Source: Runella sp. SP2 | GTDB taxonomy: Bacteria > Bacteroidota > Bacteroidia > Cytophagales > Spirosomataceae | Length of the DNA stretch: 64,000 bases | NCBI RefSeq assembly: GCF_003711225.1 | Contig: NZ_CP031030.1 | Span: 6,561,501-6,625,500 of the forward strand | Reading direction: 5' to 3' | Part shown: positions 61,470 through 64,000 of the stretch, piece after piece | Position numbering within the stretch: the first letter of the stretch is position 1 | Layout of the letters: each line of letters opens with the position of its first letter | Program-made: the position numbers and the translations under genes | The notes under the pieces: generated by a model | Seen by the model: only the letters and a program-made list of their open reading frames with translations | Database searches by the model: none | What the model was told of the DNA's origin: nothing

Positions 61470-63419
61470 TTAGCCCTTCTTCAACGAAATCACTTCGCTG
61501 TAGGCTTCGTTGAGGGCAGCAACCATTTTATTCCATTCAGGGAAACTTGATTTTTTGACCAAAAGCGAGTTCAACGTCCATTGACTGCGAACCACGATTT
61601 GGTCATTTTTTTGTTCATAGCTCAGCTTAAACCCAAAGTCAGGGTGCGAAAACGACGCATTGGTAGGAAGGTTGGTGACGGTATATCCTTTTGGAACAGG
61701 CAGAATCGTTACCATGTCTTCGATGTGCGTAAACTCGTGTTTCCAGTCATTTTTGCGGCTTTCTTCCATTCGTTTATCAGCCCATGGGCGCGTCAAATGA
61801 GGATTAATAAAAAGCTCCCCTGCCGCTTCCTGAACGTAGTCGGGTACTGAAAACGCGTATTGGAGCCGTACAGGTACGTCACGATCTTGAAGTCCTGTGA
61901 CTACATTTTTTAACAAGGCACATTTGTTAGAACCTCGACTAAGTACATTTTTGTAGTATTCGTCGCGTTGTGGCTCCGAACGGTACTGCACGGCCGATTT
62001 GAGCGATGTTTTCCATAGTCCTTGAAAAGTTAAGGTGCCGTTTCCCTTCAATGTTTTTCCATCAATCGAAAGTATCATTGAATCCACTTTGGTATTTTGA
62101 TTGGCAGGAACAACGGGCACAGGAACGATTTCATACTTGTCTTCCGATGTCATTATCAAGGCTTCTTTGCCTTGGATGTGCGAGGTCGGAAGTCCGAAGT
62201 CGATGCGGTCGTCGGTTGCGTCCAAAAATTGCCATTTTCCTTGCCACTTTACCGCCGCAATCATGTGGTTATCCACGCTCATGGAAGGATTTTCGGCATA
62301 TTTGTAGGGAATGTCACGCGTTCCAATCCACACCAAATACGACGGAATACCTGCCAAATTGAGCATCGACGAAGTAAGACTGGCCATGTCTTTACAATCA
62401 CCGTAGCGTTTTTGACAAACATCGTTGGCCTGACGAGGAATAAACCCGCCAAGCCCTTCTTCAAAGGCAATGTATTTGACGTGGTCTTGTACCCAATAAT
62501 AAACCGACCGAATTTTCTCTACTTCGCTTTTGCCCCGCGTCAATGAATCCGTAAGGGCTTTGAGCTGCGAACTGGGCTGCTTGTTAAGGTCTTTGACCAA
62601 GCTTTTGTAATAATTAAACAGCTTTTGGACGTCGCCCAATACCTCCTTCGTTTGTCCGTTGGCCGTATAACTTTCGATAAATAAAAACACTTGTGGCACA
62701 TAATGGCGTAACGAAAGCGATTCCGTTTCCAGAGGCGACGCTTTTAAATTTTGTGCTTTCCACGTATAAACCGTTTTGCCATTTTGGGTTGTTTTGGCAA
62801 AAACAATCCCCTTCATATCGCCGTAGGTTTTGTAGGAAACCTTGACGGAAGCGGGAAACGAAACCGAGAATTCACTGTTGATAACAGGTACATAATTCCC
62901 AAAAACAAAACCCGAAAGCATATAGGGGCTTTTGACTCTTTCGGTATAGGAAACGGTGCCAATGCCTCCTTCTTTGGCGCCTGGAAAGGTGAATTTTTTA
63001 ACCTGCATATCGTCAAAAAATATTCCTCCCCCTGGGCTAGGGCGCTCGGTTTTGATGTCGGTGACGGGCGTACGATTATAGCCCGATTTTTCGGGAATGT
63101 ATGAGACCGCATCAAGGTCTTTGATTTCCTGAAAAGCTTCAGAAAAGTAAATACGTTCGTCGGCAAAAACACTGGCCCGTTTGTCCAAAAACACGCGGTC
63201 TTCTTGGTGAAACACGTCGATTTGAAGTTCCCCATTCACAACCTCGATGGCTACTTTTTCGGAGCGATTGAGGTACGCCATTTCATCATTGGGAAACTTC
63301 GCTTTCAGTTGCGACAAGTTGACCTTAGGTTGAGCCACTGCCGAAAGATGAGTGGCGAGCAGGGCAAAAAAGAAAAAATGAAACGAAACCTTGAAATTCA
63401 CCAACGCAAAGCGCATCAT
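61470..63419 (-). CDS. DUF3857/transglutaminase-like exported protein
   Basis: A 649-residue exported protein: signal peptide with hydrophobic core SFHFFFFALLATHLSAVAQ, a DUF3857 domain (about residues 50-230), and a transglutaminase-like domain with an intact triad, Cys342 in YGDCKDMAS, His385 in VDNHMIAAVKW and Asp400 in QFLDATDD. The rest is a DUF3858-like beta-domain. Such proteins in Bacteroidota are thought to act on peptide bonds or cross-links in the periplasm. The frame is open from a TTG at 63446, but the tandem ATGs at 63419/63416 begin the signal peptide. Confidence 0.8.
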   Translation of the reverse strand: MMRFALVNFKVSFHFFFFALLATHLSAVAQPKVNLSQLKAKFPNDEMAYLNRSEKVAIEVVNGELQIDVFHQEDRVFLDKRASVFADERIYFSEAFQEIKDLDAVSYIPEKSGYNRTPVTDIKTERPSPGGGIFFDDMQVKKFTFPGAKEGGIGTVSYTERVKSPYMLSGFVFGNYVPVINSEFSVSFPASVKVSYKTYGDMKGIVFAKTTQNGKTVYTWKAQNLKASPLETESLSLRHYVPQVFLFIESYTANGQTKEVLGDVQKLFNYYKSLVKDLNKQPSSQLKALTDSLTRGKSEVEKIRSVYYWVQDHVKYIAFEEGLGGFIPRQANDVCQKRYGDCKDMASLTSSMLNLAGIPSYLVWIGTRDIPYKYAENPSMSVDNHMIAAVKWQGKWQFLDATDDRIDFGLPTSHIQGKEALIMTSEDKYEIVPVPVVPANQNTKVDSMILSIDGKTLKGNGTLTFQGLWKTSLKSAVQYRSEPQRDEYYKNVLSRGSNKCALLKNVVTGLQDRDVPVRLQYAFSVPDYVQEAAGELFINPHLTRPWADKRMEESRKNDWKHEFTHIEDMVTILPVPKGYTVTNLPTNASFSHPDFGFKLSYEQKNDQIVVRSQWTLNSLLVKKSSFPEWNKMVAALNEAYSEVISLKKG

Positions 63420-63525
63420 ACGAGAAGGAATTAGTGTAGTTTCCAAATAACGGAAGGTTAGAAATAAAAGTTTTATTTTGGTGTCTTTATTGTGTTACTC
63501 ACGGGAGCACGTTTATTTTGTAACA

Positions 63526-63918
63526 ATGCCGCACGAAACTGATAAACTAACAAACTCCTCGCCCGAAGAACTAGAACAGGTGCTTCGGCTACCCAACTTG
63601 CTGCGCGATTTGTTGCTACAACTCATAAAAGACTTCCAAACGGCGCAGTTACCCTTAGAGCTCGACATCGACGAACGCTATTCGTTTGAAGAGTTGCGTG
63701 AATATTTGACCCAAAAAATAGACGAGCATTTAAAAAAAGGAGGAACACTGAAATACCTCCTAAATCGGGTTGATTTGACCGAAAAACAAATTCACCGCGC
63801 CATTCCTACGGCGATTCATGCTAGTTTACAACTACTTGCTGAATTGATTATCAAGCGAGAACTTCAAAAAGTGGTAATTCGGTATTGGTACCGACAGAGT
63901 GCTTCGAAAGAGGATTAA
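63526..63918 (+). CDS. Small helical protein of unknown function
   Basis: A 130-residue protein, probably all-helical: PEELEQVLRLPNLLRDLLLQLIKDF, given here as EELEQVLRLPNLLRDLL, then ERYSFEELREYLTQKIDEHL and a C-terminal helix rich in Arg/Lys. I recognise no family. The frame extends 48 nt upstream, but the ATG at 63526 follows a TTATTTTG-like element closely and starts the helical part, so it is preferred. Divergent from the DUF3857 gene. Confidence 0.6.
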   Translation: MPHETDKLTNSSPEELEQVLRLPNLLRDLLLQLIKDFQTAQLPLELDIDERYSFEELREYLTQKIDEHLKKGGTLKYLLNRVDLTEKQIHRAIPTAIHASLQLLAELIIKRELQKVVIRYWYRQSASKED

Positions 63919-63951
63919 AACTGGAAATTTTTAAGTTTTATCGAACATTAG

Positions 63952-63959
63952 TACTTTTG
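63952..63959 (+). promoter_or_regulatory. -7 element of a gene beyond the window end
   Basis: TACTTTTG matches TAnnTTTG; the -33 position is T-rich but lacks a clean TTTG. The last 82 bases of the window contain no gene, so this would serve a gene that begins past position 64000. Confidence 0.3.
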
Positions 63960-64000
63960 TGGGTGTTAAACTGACACATTTAACCTGTGAGGAATGAGTA

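Overview
The window looks like a piece of chromosome from a Bacteroidota bacterium of the order Cytophagales, probably Spirosomaceae (Runella-like). The signs are a SusC/SusD pair, TonB-receptor plus DUF4249 genes, a type IX secretion tail, VCBS/ASPIC-UnbV lipoproteins, Bacteroidota-type promoters (TTTG about 20 nt before TAnnTTTG), and many short palindromic dispersed repeats. The genus is an inference from gene content. No rRNA, tRNA, CRISPR array, transposase or origin was recognised.

Layout: 0.1-4.7 kb holds a giant secreted Ycf48/BNR-repeat protein. From 4.7 to 9.8 kb come a Uma2 remnant, an S9 oligopeptidase, a DUF433/DUF5615 toxin-antitoxin pair whose toxin gene is frameshifted, and recQ. 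From 9.9 to 22.5 kb lies a compact defence island of two tail-to-tail operons. The minus-strand operon reads sspB (DUF4007), sspC (large ATPase), sspD (PAPS-reductase-like), a GIY-YIG nuclease, and a DndB-like DGQHR protein. The plus-strand operon reads a PLD-nuclease/SF2-helicase fusion, a 70-aa protein, an SMC/DndD-like ATPase, a 164-aa protein that may be Dnd-associated, and a 137-aa unknown. I read this as a single-strand DNA phosphorothioation (Ssp) system with a non-standard restriction side. The cysteine desulfurase SspA and the usual effector SspE are not in the window.

From 22.7 to 33.5 kb are mixed genes: DUF5990, PadR plus a MacB/FtsX-type permease, a GH106 enzyme, ferritin, a small membrane protein with its XRE regulator (under a promoter that carries an inverted repeat), an M15 peptidase, a DUF4846 protein and an MFS transporter. 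From 50.1 down to 33.5 kb on the minus strand is one long probable operon for cell-surface proteins: VCBS3, GH31-like, DUF4249, TonB receptor, VCBS2, VCBS1. The first five are joined by 4-nt stop/start overlaps. The GH31-like protein has lost both catalytic aspartates. A SusC/SusD pair follows at 51.0-55.5 kb.

From 55.8 kb on are housekeeping genes: a transaldolase-family enzyme, FtsE, a DEAD-box RNA helicase with a long leader, a YgiQ-type radical SAM protein, a DUF3857/transglutaminase protein and a small unknown. Palindromic repeats recur both between genes and, more unusually, inside reading frames.
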